64,000 nucleotides of DNA from Streptomyces sp. NBC_00582 (GTDB lineage Bacteria; Actinomycetota; Actinomycetes; Streptomycetales; Streptomycetaceae), in NCBI RefSeq assembly GCF_036345155.1, contig NZ_CP107772.1, positions 6,386,001 through 6,450,000 on the forward strand, in the 5' to 3' direction. Under the pieces are notes generated by a model. It saw only the letters and a program-made list of their open reading frames with translations, was not told where the DNA came from and did not search any database. The position numbers were made by a program, and so were the translations under genes. Shown piece after piece: positions 35,697 through 45,578 of this stretch. Position 1 is the first letter of the stretch; each line of letters begins with the position of its first letter.

Positions 35697-36109
35697 CCCA
35701 GCACCAGCCGTCCGGCCATCTCGCCCAGCCGGATCCTGGCCAGCGCGAGATTGCCGTCCGACCGGCCCAGCCACACATGCAGGAAGACGCTGCTGTCGAA
35801 GGACGTCGGTACGAAGCGCAGCAGGTGGTAGCTGTCCCGGTTGCTGATGATCAGGTCCTCCACCGGGGGCTCGGCCGCCGCCTGGGCGTCACCCTCGTGA
35901 CGGGCGTCGTAGCCCTCGGGGGTGAACGCCCGCTGTTCCGCCGTGAGCCGCGCCACCTCGGCGGCCTCGGCCGCGGCCACCTCGTGGTCGCCGCCCGGGA
36001 ACTCCCCGACGGCGCCCAGCGCCAGCCCGCTGGTCCAGTCGACCAGCGCTGCTCCCCGGGCCCCGGGCAGCCGCATGGCCTCCAGTAGGCACTCGTCGAT
36101 TCCGGGCAC
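35693..36109 (-). CDS. Roadblock/LC7 domain protein (first of module)
   Basis: 138 residues from GTG 36109, preceded by GGGAGGAG. Roadblock pattern: LLEAMRLPGARGAALVDWTSGLALGAVGEFPGGDHEVAAAEAAEVARLTAE, DLIISNRDSYHLLRFVPTSFDSSVFLHVWLGRSDGNLALARIRLGEMAGRLV. A charged segment (EGYDARHEGDAQAAAEPP) interrupts the middle. First gene of a four-gene leftward operon with stop/start overlaps, promoter probably in 36110-36240. Confidence 0.85.
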   Translation of the reverse strand: MPGIDECLLEAMRLPGARGAALVDWTSGLALGAVGEFPGGDHEVAAAEAAEVARLTAEQRAFTPEGYDARHEGDAQAAAEPPVEDLIISNRDSYHLLRFVPTSFDSSVFLHVWLGRSDGNLALARIRLGEMAGRLVLG

Positions 36110-36419
36110 CGTTCGGCTCTCCTCCCGCCCGCGGTTCGGATGAGTGAGGGAGACGCTACGCAACGTATGCGCGACGGATGAGGGATCTGGCATTTTCCAG
36201 CGGAACATGCGACCGAGTGACTAGGGTGGGTCGGCTGGCCCCGTTTAGGAGTGGGACGCCCCATGCGTCCCCATCAACACCCTGACCACGGTTTGCGTCA
36301 ACGGCGTGCGCGCCGGTCGGGGTGGTGAACCCACGCCGCGCGCCCCTCTTTCGCCTCAAGCGCCCCCTCTTGCGCCCCCACTCCCCTCCCTGTGCGGGCA
36401 TCGCCCTCGCGCGGAGGTG
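36110..36419. other. Intergenic region between Roadblock module and hutU
   Basis: No supported gene. It must hold the promoter of the leftward Roadblock operon. No terminator or RNA structure was recognised. Confidence 0.45.
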
Positions 36420-36456
36420 TTGACTAGTTCTATTCAGAGGGTCAGGATGTGAATAG
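36420..36456 (+). promoter_or_regulatory. hutU promoter with overlapping inverted repeat
   Basis: TTGACT (36420-36425), 17-bp spacer, CAGGAT (36443-36448): a good housekeeping-type -35/-10 pair. CTATTCA (36430-36436) and TGAATAG (36450-36456) are perfect 7-bp inverted arms flanking and covering the -10, a likely repressor site for the hut operon. Confidence 0.65.
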
Positions 36457-36509
36457 AGAGAGCAACAGTCCGTCGGGACGGAGACGAACCGTCCGCAAGG
36501 AGGCAGACC

Positions 36510-38174
36510 ATGTCAGGACCCCGCCCCGTACGAGCGCCGCGCGGTACGGAACTGAGCGCCCTGGGATGGCAGCAGGAAGCCGCCCTGCGAATGCTGCAGA
36601 ACAACCTCGACCCCGAGGTCGCCGAGCACCCCGACAAGCTCGTCGTCTACGGCGGCACCGGCAAGGCGGCCCGCGACTGGCGCTCCTTCGACGCCATGGT
36701 GCGCACCCTCGAGGGGCTGAAGCAGGACGAGACGATGCTCGTCCAGTCCGGTCGCCCCGTCGGCGTCATGCAGACCCACGAGTGGGCCCCGCGCGTCCTC
36801 ATCGCCAACTCCAACCTGGTGGGCGACTGGGCCACCTGGGAGGAGTTCCGCCGCCTGGAGGCCCTCGGCCTGACCATGTACGGCCAGATGACCGCCGGTT
36901 CCTGGATCTACATCGGCACCCAGGGCATCCTCCAGGGCACCTACGAGACCTTCGCCGCCGTCGCCGCGAAGAAGTTCGGCGGCACCCTCGCCGGCACCAT
37001 CACCCTCACCGCCGGCCTCGGCGGCATGGGCGGCGCCCAGCCCCTCGCCGTCACCATGAACGACGGCGTCGCGATCTGTGTCGACTGCGACCCGCGCGCC
37101 ATCGAGCGCCGCATCGAGCACCGCTACCTCGATGTGAAGGCCGACTCCCTCGACCACGCCCTGCAGCTCGCCGTCGAGGCCCGTGACGCCCGCCGCCCGC
37201 TGTCCATCGGCGTCCTCGGCAACGCCGCCGACCTCGTCCCGCAGCTCCTCGCGATGGGCGCCCCCATCGACATCGTCACCGACCAGACCTCCGCCCACGA
37301 CCCGCTGGCCTACCTGCCGGTCGGGGTGGCCTTCGAGGACATGGCGGACGCGGCCGCCAAGGACCCGGCCGGCTTCACCACCCGCGCCCGTGAGTCCATG
37401 GCCCGCCACGTCGAGGCCATGGTCGGCTTCATGGACGCCGGCGCCGAGGTCTTCGACTACGGCAACTCCATCCGCGGCGAGGCCCGGCTCGCCGGCTACG
37501 ACCGGGCGTTCGCCTTCCCCGGCTTCGTCCCCGCCTACATCCGTCCCCTGTTCTGCGAGGGCAAGGGCCCCTTCCGCTGGGCGGCCCTGTCCGGCGACCC
37601 CGCCGACATCGCCAAGACCGACAAGGCGATCCTCGACCTCTTCCCCGAGAACGAGTCCCTCGCCCGCTGGATCAAGATGGCCGGCGAACGCGTCCACTTC
37701 CAGGGCCTGCCCGCCCGCATCTGCTGGCTCGGCTACGGCGAGCGCGACAAGGCCGGCGAGCGCTTCAACGACATGGTGGCCTCCGGTGAGCTGGCCGCCC
37801 CGCTGGCCATCGGCCGCGACCACCTCGACTGCGGCTCCGTCGCCTCCCCCTACCGGGAGACCGAGGCCATGCTCGACGGCTCCGACGCGATCGCCGACTG
37901 GCCGCTGCTCAACGCCATGGTCAACGTGGCCTCCGGCGCCTCCTGGGTCTCCCTCCACCACGGCGGCGGCGTCGGCATGGGCCGCTCGATCCACGCCGGC
38001 CAGGTCACCGTCGCCGACGGCACCAAGCTGGGCGGCGAGAAGATCCGCCGCGTGCTGACCAACGACCCCGGCATGGGCGTCATCCGCCACGTCGACGCCG
38101 GCTACGACATCGCCGAGACCGTCGCCGACGAGCGGGGCGTGCGGGTGCCGATGCGCGAGGGTGACGACGCGTGA
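36510..38174 (+). CDS. hutU: Urocanate hydratase
   Basis: 554 residues, the normal length. Second step of histidine degradation: urocanate to imidazolone propionate, with NAD+ as electrophilic cofactor. AAGGAGG precedes the ATG. Seen motifs: [14 protein letters not shown] near the start, [34 protein letters not shown] block (here [17 protein letters not shown]), [14 protein letters not shown], and [18 protein letters not shown] containing the active-site cysteine region. The next gene overlaps its stop (GTGA). Confidence 0.97.
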   Translation: MSGPRPVRAPRGTELSALGWQQEAALRMLQNNLDPEVAEHPDKLVVYGGTGKAARDWRSFDAMVRTLEGLKQDETMLVQSGRPVGVMQTHEWAPRVLIANSNLVGDWATWEEFRRLEALGLTMYGQMTAGSWIYIGTQGILQGTYETFAAVAAKKFGGTLAGTITLTAGLGGMGGAQPLAVTMNDGVAICVDCDPRAIERRIEHRYLDVKADSLDHALQLAVEARDARRPLSIGVLGNAADLVPQLLAMGAPIDIVTDQTSAHDPLAYLPVGVAFEDMADAAAKDPAGFTTRARESMARHVEAMVGFMDAGAEVFDYGNSIRGEARLAGYDRAFAFPGFVPAYIRPLFCEGKGPFRWAALSGDPADIAKTDKAILDLFPENESLARWIKMAGERVHFQGLPARICWLGYGERDKAGERFNDMVASGELAAPLAIGRDHLDCGSVASPYRETEAMLDGSDAIADWPLLNAMVNVASGASWVSLHHGGGVGMGRSIHAGQVTVADGTKLGGEKIRRVLTNDPGMGVIRHVDAGYDIAETVADERGVRVPMREGDDA

Positions 38175-39388
38175 CGTTCCACAGCATGTGGACGGAGTTG
38201 CTGCCCATCGGCCGTGACTCCGTCTCCCGCGGCTACCGCCGTTTCGCCTGGACCCCCGCCGACACCGACTGCCGGGCCTGGTTCCAGGAGCAGGCCGCCT
38301 CGCGCGGTCTGGCCTACGAGGTGGACCGCAACGGCAACCAGTGGGCGTGGCTCGGGGACCCGGCCGCCGGGGACGCCGTCGTCACCGGCTCGCACCTCGA
38401 CTCCGTGCCCGACGGCGGCGCCTTCGACGGCCCCCTCGGGGTGGTGTCGTCCTTCGCCGCCCTCGACGAACTGCGCGCCAGGCAGGCCGAGTTCGCCAGG
38501 CCCCTCGCCATCGTCAACTTCGGTGACGAGGAGGGCGCCCGCTTCGGTCTCGCCTGCGTCGGCTCCCGCCTCACCGCCGGAGCGCTCACCGTCGAGCAGG
38601 CGCACCGCCTCACCGACGCCGACGGGATCACCCTCCCGCAGGCCATGGAGGCCGCCGGCCACGACCCCGAGGCCCTCGGCCCCGACCCGGAGCGGCTGGC
38701 CCGCATCGGCGCCTTCGTGGAGCTGCACGTCGAACAGGGCCGCGCGCTGGACCTGTCCGGCGACCGGGTCGGCATCGCCAGCGCGATCTGGCCGCACGGC
38801 CGCTGGCGGTTCGACTTCCGCGGCGAGGCCAACCACGCCGGCACCACCCGTCTCGTCGACCGACGCGACCCGATGCTGTCGTACGCCGAGACGGTCCTCG
38901 CCGCCCGCCGCGAGGCCGAACTCGCCGGCGCCGTCGCCACCTTCGGCAAGATCTCCGTCGAGCCGAACGGCGTCAACGCCGTGCCCTCCCTGGTGCGCGG
39001 CTGGCTCGACTCCCGCGCCGAGGACCAGACCACCCTCGACACCGTGGTGAGCGGTGTGGAGAAGGCCGCCCGCGCGTACGCCGCCGCGCACGGCGTCGAC
39101 CTCGACGTGGTCCGGGAGTCCTTCACCCCCGTCGTCGAGTTCGACCACGCCCTGCGCGACGAACTCGCCCGCATCCTCGGCAAGGACACCGACCTCAGGG
39201 TCCCCGTCCTCGGCACCGGCGCCGGACACGACGCCGGAATCCTCTCCGGGCGCGTCCCGACCGCCATGCTGTTCGTGCGCAACCCCACGGGCGTCTCGCA
39301 CTCCCCGGCCGAGTTCGCCGCCGAGGACGACTGCGCGGCCGGGGTGCACGCCCTCGCCGACGTACTGGAAGGACTGGCCTGCAGGTGA
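38171..39388 (+). CDS. M20 amidohydrolase (allantoate-amidohydrolase-like), candidate N-formylglutamate deformylase
   Basis: 405 residues; GTG overlaps the hutU stop. M20/HyuC-AllC fold with metal ligands visible as [19 protein letters not shown] (His and Asp), [11 protein letters not shown] (Glu pair), [12 protein letters not shown] (His), and [11 protein letters not shown] plus HSPAEF near the C-terminus. Sequence alone says N-carbamoyl or ureido hydrolase. The operon says otherwise: it sits between hutU and hutF, where the product of HutF (N-formyl-L-glutamate) must be deformylated, and no classical HutG is in view. I infer it fills that step. Confidence 0.82.
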   Translation: MTFHSMWTELLPIGRDSVSRGYRRFAWTPADTDCRAWFQEQAASRGLAYEVDRNGNQWAWLGDPAAGDAVVTGSHLDSVPDGGAFDGPLGVVSSFAALDELRARQAEFARPLAIVNFGDEEGARFGLACVGSRLTAGALTVEQAHRLTDADGITLPQAMEAAGHDPEALGPDPERLARIGAFVELHVEQGRALDLSGDRVGIASAIWPHGRWRFDFRGEANHAGTTRLVDRRDPMLSYAETVLAARREAELAGAVATFGKISVEPNGVNAVPSLVRGWLDSRAEDQTTLDTVVSGVEKAARAYAAAHGVDLDVVRESFTPVVEFDHALRDELARILGKDTDLRVPVLGTGAGHDAGILSGRVPTAMLFVRNPTGVSHSPAEFAAEDDCAAGVHALADVLEGLACR

Positions 39389-40734
39389 CCTCCACGCAGC
39401 GGACACGGACCTACTGGCTGGAGCACGCCTGGCTCGACCCGCGGGTCGAGCCAGGCGTCGCCCTCGATGTCACGGACGGCCGGATCACCGCCGTCCGCAC
39501 GGGCGTCGACTCCCCGCCCCCGGGTGCCGAGATCCTGCGCGGCCTCACCCTCCCCGGTCTGGCGAACGCCCACTCGCACGCCTTCCACCGCGCCCTGCGC
39601 GGCACCGTCCAGGTCGGCTCGGGCACCTTCTGGACCTGGCGCGAGATCATGTACTCCTTCGCCGACCGGCTGACGCCCGACGCCTACCACGCCCTGGCCC
39701 GCGCGGTGTACGCCGAGATGGCGCTGGCCGGGATCACGGCCGTGGGCGAGTTCCACTATGTGCACCACACCCCCGGCGGCACCCCGTACGCCGACCCCAA
39801 CGCGATGGGCGAGGCCCTGATCGAGGCCGCCGCCGACGCCGGCATCCGCATCACCCTCCTCGACACCGCCTACCTCTCCTCCGGCTTCGGACAGCCCCCC
39901 AACTCCCACCAGCTCCGCTTCTCCGACGGCAGCGCGGACGCCTGGGCGGAACGCTGTTCACTTCTCAAGGAACGGGATCACGCACGGATCGGGGCCGCGA
40001 TCCACTCCGTACGGGCCGTGCCCGCCGAGCAGTTGGCGACCGTGGCGGGCTGGGCCGAGGAGCGCGGGGCGCCGCTGCACGTCCACCTCTCCGAGCAGAC
40101 CGCCGAGAACGAGGCCTGCCACGAGGTCCACGGCTGCACCCCGACCCAGCTCCTCGCCCTGCACGGGGTTCTCGGACCCCGCACCACCGGCGTCCACAAC
40201 ACCCACCTCACCGCCGAGGACATCTCCCTGCTCGGCGGCAGCGGCACGGGCACCTGTATGTGCCCGACGACCGAGCGGGACCTCGCGGACGGCATCGGCC
40301 CGGCCGTCGCCCTCCAGAACGAGGGCTCACCGCTCTCCCTCGGCTCCGACAGCCACGCCGTGATCGACCTCCTGGAGGAGGCCCGCGCGATGGAGCTGAA
40401 CGAACGCCTGCGCACCCGCACCCGCGGTCACTGGACGGCGGCCGCCCTGCTGCGCGCCGCCTCCGCCGACGGCCACGCGGCCCTCGGCCGCCCCGACGCG
40501 GGCACCCTGGAGGCCGGCGCCCCCGCCGACTTCACGACGATCGCCCTCGACTCCGTCAGGACAGCGGGCCCGCTGCCCCGGCTCGGCGCCGAGACCGCCG
40601 TATTCGCGGCGACCGCGGCGGACGTACGGCACACGGTCGTCGCGGGCCGGCACGTCGTACGCGACGGGGCCCACACCCTCGTACCGGATGTGCCGCAGGC
40701 GCTGGCACGGGCCGTCGAAGCCCTGCGCGCGTGA
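39385..40734 (+). CDS. hutF: Formimidoylglutamate deiminase
   Basis: 449 residues; GTG start overlaps the upstream stop. Amidohydrolase superfamily enzyme that turns N-formimidoyl-L-glutamate into N-formyl-L-glutamate and ammonia. Metal site: [38 protein letters not shown], and [15 protein letters not shown] (catalytic Asp). The segment [13 protein letters not shown] is characteristic of HutF rather than of cytosine or guanine deaminases. Its presence shows that this organism uses the five-step route through formylglutamate. Confidence 0.93.
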   Translation: MTSTQRTRTYWLEHAWLDPRVEPGVALDVTDGRITAVRTGVDSPPPGAEILRGLTLPGLANAHSHAFHRALRGTVQVGSGTFWTWREIMYSFADRLTPDAYHALARAVYAEMALAGITAVGEFHYVHHTPGGTPYADPNAMGEALIEAAADAGIRITLLDTAYLSSGFGQPPNSHQLRFSDGSADAWAERCSLLKERDHARIGAAIHSVRAVPAEQLATVAGWAEERGAPLHVHLSEQTAENEACHEVHGCTPTQLLALHGVLGPRTTGVHNTHLTAEDISLLGGSGTGTCMCPTTERDLADGIGPAVALQNEGSPLSLGSDSHAVIDLLEEARAMELNERLRTRTRGHWTAAALLRAASADGHAALGRPDAGTLEAGAPADFTTIALDSVRTAGPLPRLGAETAVFAATAADVRHTVVAGRHVVRDGAHTLVPDVPQALARAVEALRA

Positions 40735-40784
40735 CCCCCGGGCCCGCCCCCGCACCCGCCCCCGTCAGCCACGAGGACACGACG

Positions 40785-41960
40785 ATGAGCACCAGCACCG
40801 TCATCACCAACATCGCCACACTGGTCACCAACGACCCCTCCCTCGGTGACGGCTCCCCTCTCGGTGTGGTCCGGGACGCGGCCGTCGTCATCGAGGGCGA
40901 CCGCGTCGTGTGGACCGGTGACTCAAGCAAAGCACCCGCCACTGACAATCGGGTCGACGCCGACGGCCGGGCGGCCCTCCCCGGCTTCGTCGACTCCCAC
41001 TCCCACCTGGTCTTCGCGGGCGACCGCACGGAGGAGTTCAACGCCCGCATGTCCGGCCGCGGCTACACGGCGGGCGGCATCCGCACGACCGTGGCGGCGA
41101 CGCGGGCGGCCGGAGACGAGGAACTCGAGGCGAACCTCACCCGTTACCTCTCCGAGGCCCTCCACCAGGGCACGACCACCTTCGAGACCAAGTCGGGCTA
41201 CGGCCTGACGGTCGCCGACGAGGCCCGCGCCCTGCGCATCGCCGCCGCCCACACCGACGAGGTCACCTACCTCGGCGCCCACATCGTCTCCCCCGACTAC
41301 GCCGACGACCCGGCCGCCTACGTCGCCCTCGTCACCGGCGAGATGCTCGACGCCTGCGCCCCGCACGCCCGCTGGATCGACGTCTTCTGCGAGAAGGGCG
41401 CCTTCGACGGCGACCAGGCCCGCGCGATCCTCACCGCCGGCAAGGCGAAGGGCCTGCACCCCCGCATCCACGCCAACCAGCTCTCCCACGGCCCCGGCGT
41501 CCAGCTCGCGGTCGAACTCGACGCGGCGAGCGCCGACCACTGCACCCACCTCACGGACGCGGACGTCGACGCCCTCGCCAACAGCCGCACCGTGGCCACG
41601 CTCCTCCCGGGCGCCGAGTTCTCCACCCGCGCGAAGTGGCCGAACGCCCGCCGTCTCCTGGACGCGGGCGTCACGGTGGCCCTGTCGACGGACTGCAACC
41701 CGGGCTCGTCCTTCACCTCCTCCGTCCCCTTCTGCATCGCCCTGGCGGTCCGGGACATGGGCATGACCCCGGACGAGGCGGTCTGGTCGTCGACGGCGGG
41801 CGGCGCGGCGGCCCTGCGCCGGGACGACGTCGGCCGCCTCACCCCCGGCGCCCACGCCGACCTGACCCTCCTCGACGCCCCGAGCCACGTCCACCTGGCC
41901 TACCGGCCCGGGGTGCCGCTGGTGTCGGGGGTGTGGAAGAGGGGCGTACGGGTGGTCTGA
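40785..41960 (+). CDS. hutI: Imidazolonepropionase
   Basis: 391 residues from ATG 40785. Third step: imidazolone propionate to N-formimidoylglutamate. [21 protein letters not shown] (HxH metal motif), [45 protein letters not shown], and [16 protein letters not shown] with the metal Asp. The start lies 50 bp beyond hutF, the only gap in an otherwise overlapped operon. Length is slightly short but normal for actinobacteria. Confidence 0.95.
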   Translation: MSTSTVITNIATLVTNDPSLGDGSPLGVVRDAAVVIEGDRVVWTGDSSKAPATDNRVDADGRAALPGFVDSHSHLVFAGDRTEEFNARMSGRGYTAGGIRTTVAATRAAGDEELEANLTRYLSEALHQGTTTFETKSGYGLTVADEARALRIAAAHTDEVTYLGAHIVSPDYADDPAAYVALVTGEMLDACAPHARWIDVFCEKGAFDGDQARAILTAGKAKGLHPRIHANQLSHGPGVQLAVELDAASADHCTHLTDADVDALANSRTVATLLPGAEFSTRAKWPNARRLLDAGVTVALSTDCNPGSSFTSSVPFCIALAVRDMGMTPDEAVWSSTAGGAAALRRDDVGRLTPGAHADLTLLDAPSHVHLAYRPGVPLVSGVWKRGVRVV

Positions 41961-42081
41961 GTGACAACGGCCAAGCATCCCCTCTTCTGGACTCGCAGAG
42001 TCTTCCCACTCGGGGACGCCGGGCCAACTGCTTTCTTTCAGAGCGGTCTTCCGCCCGGGTTCCCGACGGACGCGGGCGGGG

Positions 42082-43596
42082 TCACCGCGCGCCCGCCCGC
42101 CACCGCTGGTCCCCGTCCTCGTCCAGCGGCTCCAGCGACACCCCGCCGCCCGGGTCCGCGGTCAGCCCCGTCAGGATCGCGATCCGTGGGCGGATCGTCC
42201 CGTCGGCGTCCACGGTGAAGCGGAGGTTGTCGCCGTTGTCGCCCTCCACCGAGGCGCACTGCCAGACACCGACCCCCTTGTCCACCGAGCCCCGGCTGTC
42301 CAGGCAGAAGTCGGTGTCGGCGGCCGACTGGAGCACTCCCCGCCCCGCGTCCACCCGCCACCGCTGGCTCGGCGAGGACGTACACGGCACCGTCACCACG
42401 TCCGTGCCGTTGTCGAAGTCCCCCGCCACCTCCAGACAGCGGCCCGTCGCGACGTTCACGACCTGGGCGTACGTCCCACCCGGCGCCCGCGTCGGGGACG
42501 GGGTGGGGGTCGGGGCCGGCCGGGCGCTCGTGCGGGAGGGGGACGCAGTCGCGCTCGGCGAGGGCGACTCGCTGCTCGGTGCGGGAGTGGGCGCCGGCAC
42601 CGACACCGTCGCTGTCACCGTCACCTGAGGGGCCGTCGACGGGGCGGCCGCCGCCGCGCCCGTCGGGGCTCCCGTGTCGTCCGAGGGCATCAGGACCAGC
42701 CAGAGGGGTATCAGCGCCACGCCTGCCACCACCGAGGCCAGGATCAACGGGCGCGGAAGCCGCCGTGTCGGCTTCCGGACCACCACGCCCGCCGGCTCCC
42801 GCTCCTCCCTCACGTACGCCGTCCCGCCCCAGGGCAACAACCCCTCCGCCAGCGCCGTGCGCGGCGCGTCCCGCAGCGCGCGCTGCTCCTCGTACGCCGT
42901 CGCGCAGTGCGGGCAGTGCGCCCGGTGGGCCTCCAGATCGGGGCTGCGCCGGGCACCCTCCGGTCGTACGGACTCCTCGATCAGCCGCCGGAAGTCCCCG
43001 CAACGCGGGTCGTCGGACACGGCGAGGCGCAGGCGCAGAGCCGCCCCGGCCAGGGAGTGCAGGGCGGGGGCCGTCCCGTACGACACGTCCTCGGGGGTCA
43101 GGCCGAGGAGTACGGCGACGCGCGCCGGCGTCTCCCGCTCCACCACCGCGTACCAGATCAGGCCCTGCGCGCGGGGCGGGAGGGAGTGGAAGGCGGTCAG
43201 CAGGGGAGGCACCGGTCCGCCGGGGGCCCGAGCCGTGTTGAGGACCAGCAGCAGGCCCGCGTCCAGGCCGCTCGCCCGGTCGTCCCGGGCCCAGTCCGCC
43301 GCCACCCGCCCCACCCGCAACAGCAGCCGGTGGAGCCAGGCGCCGCCCGGTTCGCTGCCGCGCGCGGTCTCGCGGGCGGTGAGGGTGAAGGCCTCCGCGG
43401 CCAGCCGGCGCGCGGCCGGTTCGCTCGTCGTGCAGAGGCGCGCGTAGGCCAGGACGGCGGGTTCGTGACGGGCACGGAGCGCGCGCAGCGCCGGGTGGGC
43501 GCGTGCGGGCGCCCCGCGCAGCAGGTCCGTCAGACGGGCGTCGGAATCACCGCAAGCGGTGGGATCCTCGCCGCTGTCTCCATCCGCACGGACCAC
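42082..43596 (-). CDS. Sigma-factor-like / zinc-finger / transmembrane / ricin-lectin fusion protein
   Basis: 504 residues from GTG 43596 with GAGGAGG upstream. Order: a region like sigma region 2 (about 35-80, HPALRALRARHEPAVLAYARL), a region like sigma-4 helix-turn-helix (about 135-185, LPPRAQGLIWYAVVERETPARVAVLLGLT), an anti-sigma-type zinc motif H224-x3-C228-x2-C231, one transmembrane helix (about 283-303), a Pro/Ser/Thr-rich linker (306-372) and an extracellular ricin B lectin domain (373-501, with QRW at 411-413 and again near the end). The layout joins a cytoplasmic sigma/anti-sigma-like half to an external carbohydrate-binding sensor. Domain identities in the first half are pattern-based. 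Confidence 0.8.
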   Translation of the reverse strand: MVRADGDSGEDPTACGDSDARLTDLLRGAPARAHPALRALRARHEPAVLAYARLCTTSEPAARRLAAEAFTLTARETARGSEPGGAWLHRLLLRVGRVAADWARDDRASGLDAGLLLVLNTARAPGGPVPPLLTAFHSLPPRAQGLIWYAVVERETPARVAVLLGLTPEDVSYGTAPALHSLAGAALRLRLAVSDDPRCGDFRRLIEESVRPEGARRSPDLEAHRAHCPHCATAYEEQRALRDAPRTALAEGLLPWGGTAYVREEREPAGVVVRKPTRRLPRPLILASVVAGVALIPLWLVLMPSDDTGAPTGAAAAAPSTAPQVTVTATVSVPAPTPAPSSESPSPSATASPSRTSARPAPTPTPSPTRAPGGTYAQVVNVATGRCLEVAGDFDNGTDVVTVPCTSSPSQRWRVDAGRGVLQSAADTDFCLDSRGSVDKGVGVWQCASVEGDNGDNLRFTVDADGTIRPRIAILTGLTADPGGGVSLEPLDEDGDQRWRAGAR

Positions 43597-43768
43597 GATC
43601 CGCCTCCTCGCCGTTGCTGACGTACTGGTCAGTCTGGGGTGGGGGTGACCCTAGTGGCGAGAGGGGCGTCGGGGGAGGGTTTCCGGGGGTAAGGCTCCTG
43701 CCCGGTCGTGCCCCGACGTGACCCCCAAGGGCTGTACCCCTGGGGGCCGGCCGCCGTCGACGGGGGAG

Positions 43769-44698
43769 CTACTCCTCGACCGTCAGGCCCTCCCGCAGCC
43801 GCACCAGCGTCCGGGACAGCAGACGGGACACGTGCATCTGCGAGATCCCCAGCTCCTCGCCGATCTCCGACTGGGTCATGCCCGCGACGAAGCGGAGGGA
43901 GAGGATCTGGCGTTCGCGCGGCGGGAGTTCGGCGATCAGGGGTTTCAACGACTCGACGTACTCGATGCCTTCGAGCCCGTGGTCCTCGTAGCCGATGCGG
44001 TCGGCGAGGGCGCCCTCCGTGTCGTCCTCCTCGGGCTGGGCGTCCAGGGAGGAGGCGGTGTAGGCGTTGGAGGCCGCCATGCCCTCCACGACCTCCTCGT
44101 TCGTGATGCCGAGACGTTCCGCCAGCTCTGCCACGGTGGGGGCGCGGTCGAGCTTCTGGGCGAGTTCGTCGCCCGCCTTGGCCAGGTCGAGCCGCAGCTC
44201 CTGGAGCCGGCGCGGGACGCGGACGGACCACGACGTGTCGCGGAAGAAACGCTTGATCTCGCCGACGATCGTCGGCATCGCGAACGTGGGGAACTCCACG
44301 CCCCGGGACAGGTCGAACCGGTCGATCGCCTTGATCAGGCCGATCGTGCCGACCTGGATGATGTCCTCCATCGGCTCGCTGCGCGAGCGGAAGCGGGAGG
44401 CGGCGAACTTCACGAGGGCGAGGTTGAGTTCGACGAGGGTGTTGCGGACGTACGAGAAGGCGTGCGTGCCCTCCTCGAGGGACTCCAGCCGCTCGAACAG
44501 CGTCCTGGACAGCGCCCGTGCGTCGACGGCGCCGATCTGTCCGATCTCCTCGTGCGGGGGGATCAGTTCGTCGTACGGAGGGGTCTCGTCGGAGTGACGG
44601 GGACCGGGGAGCTCCGCGATGGGATCCAGATGTTCCTGTGCCGGTGGGGGTGTCGACGTCGCAGTCGGGGTACGCGATGCGTCGAGCCGGGGTGACAT
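43769..44698 (-). CDS. sigI: RNA polymerase sigma factor, SigB/SigF/SigG family
   Basis: 309 residues from ATG 44698, which has GGAGG 5 bp upstream; a longer in-frame start would overlap that site. Conserved regions: region 2 LVELNLALVKFAASRFRSRSEPMEDIIQVGTIGLIKAIDRFDLSRGVEFPTFAMPTIVGEIKRFFRD, region 3 VRVPRRLQELRLDLAKAGDELAQKLDRAPTVAELAERLGI, region 4 LPPRERQILSLRFVAGMTQSEIGEELGISQMHVSRLLSRTLVRLREGL. Stress- and development-type sigma factor controlled by partner switching. The divergent genes encode the anti-anti-sigma and ATP-binding partners, the set called sigI in S. coelicolor by synteny. Confidence 0.93.
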   Translation of the reverse strand: MSPRLDASRTPTATSTPPPAQEHLDPIAELPGPRHSDETPPYDELIPPHEEIGQIGAVDARALSRTLFERLESLEEGTHAFSYVRNTLVELNLALVKFAASRFRSRSEPMEDIIQVGTIGLIKAIDRFDLSRGVEFPTFAMPTIVGEIKRFFRDTSWSVRVPRRLQELRLDLAKAGDELAQKLDRAPTVAELAERLGITNEEVVEGMAASNAYTASSLDAQPEEDDTEGALADRIGYEDHGLEGIEYVESLKPLIAELPPRERQILSLRFVAGMTQSEIGEELGISQMHVSRLLSRTLVRLREGLTVEE

Positions 44699-44983
44699 GG
44701 TGTCCTCCATCGTTCTCGGCATAAGGCTGCCGAAGCCAGTGAGCGCACTACGGTGTGCGGCGCCTCCAAAGCCGGCCGTGTCGGTTGCGTGTTCCTTCCT
44801 AGCCCTATCGGCTCCGGCGAGCCGTCCGCAAGTGCGAATTGATGGGTTATGTCCGTTTGTGTGTGATTGTTCGGGTGTCGGAGCACGTGACGAAGGCGTA
44901 GTGTGCGAGGGCGGCCGGCGGGGAATGCAGCAGGCTGTCCACAGACAATCACCAAGCAGTGAGCGAACCCGGGAGAGAGACGC

Positions 44984-45361
44984 ATGGACCGCGGGACGGT
45001 CGGCAGCGCACAGTCGGGCCGGCTTCTGGTCGAGGTGCGGGAAGAGGGCTCCAGCGCCGTCGTGACTCCGGCGGGTGAGCTGGACCACCACACCGCCGAT
45101 CTGTTGCGCGAGCCACTCGAAGAGTGCCTCTCCAGGGGGCTCAGCAGGCTGGTCGTGGACTGCTCACGGCTGGAGTTCTGCGACTCCACCGGGCTGAACG
45201 TCCTCCTCGGTGCCCGGCTGAAGGCCGAGGCGGCCGGGGGAGGGGTCCATCTGGCGGGGATGCAGCCCGTGGTGGCCCGGGTCTTCGAGATCACCGGGGC
45301 GGACGCGGTCTTCACCGTGCACGACACCCTCGCGGCGGCGCTCGCCGACGAGGACGGCTGA
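44984..45361 (+). CDS. Anti-anti-sigma factor (STAS domain)
   Basis: 125 residues. STAS fold: LLVEVREEGSSAVVTPAGELDHHTADLLREPLEECLSRGLSRLVVDCSRLEFCDSTGLNVLLGARLKAEAAGGGVHLAGMQPVVARVFEITGAD. The phosphorylatable serine is S68 in DSTGLN. In its unphosphorylated form it would bind the anti-sigma kinase and free the sigma factor. Divergent from sigI, with a 285-bp shared promoter region. Confidence 0.95.
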   Translation: MDRGTVGSAQSGRLLVEVREEGSSAVVTPAGELDHHTADLLREPLEECLSRGLSRLVVDCSRLEFCDSTGLNVLLGARLKAEAAGGGVHLAGMQPVVARVFEITGADAVFTVHDTLAAALADEDG

Positions 45362-45578
45362 GACGGCCGGGACGGCTCTCGGGTGGGACGGGGGGTGTTC
45401 GGTGGGTTCCGCCGGGCAGGAGACATCCTGGACCTGAACATGTCGGTGGCACGGTCGACGGAAACGCCGACGCGGCACGTACTGATCCCTGTACGGCAGT
45501 CTGTGCCGAAGTGAAGTTTCCTTGTGCAGGTAGGCGAACGTGAATTGTGAACCGGTGAATCGGTGAGGTGAAGCGCTG

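Noticed and set aside
42055..42105. Terminator after hutI
   Set aside because: The GCGGGCG/CGCCCGC pairing there overlaps the 3' end of the lectin gene and has a long loop; not convincing.
44840..44882. SigB-type promoter (GNNT-N-GGGTAT) before the STAS gene
   Set aside because: The best match GTTTG...GGGTGT has wrong spacing and a wrong -10 base.
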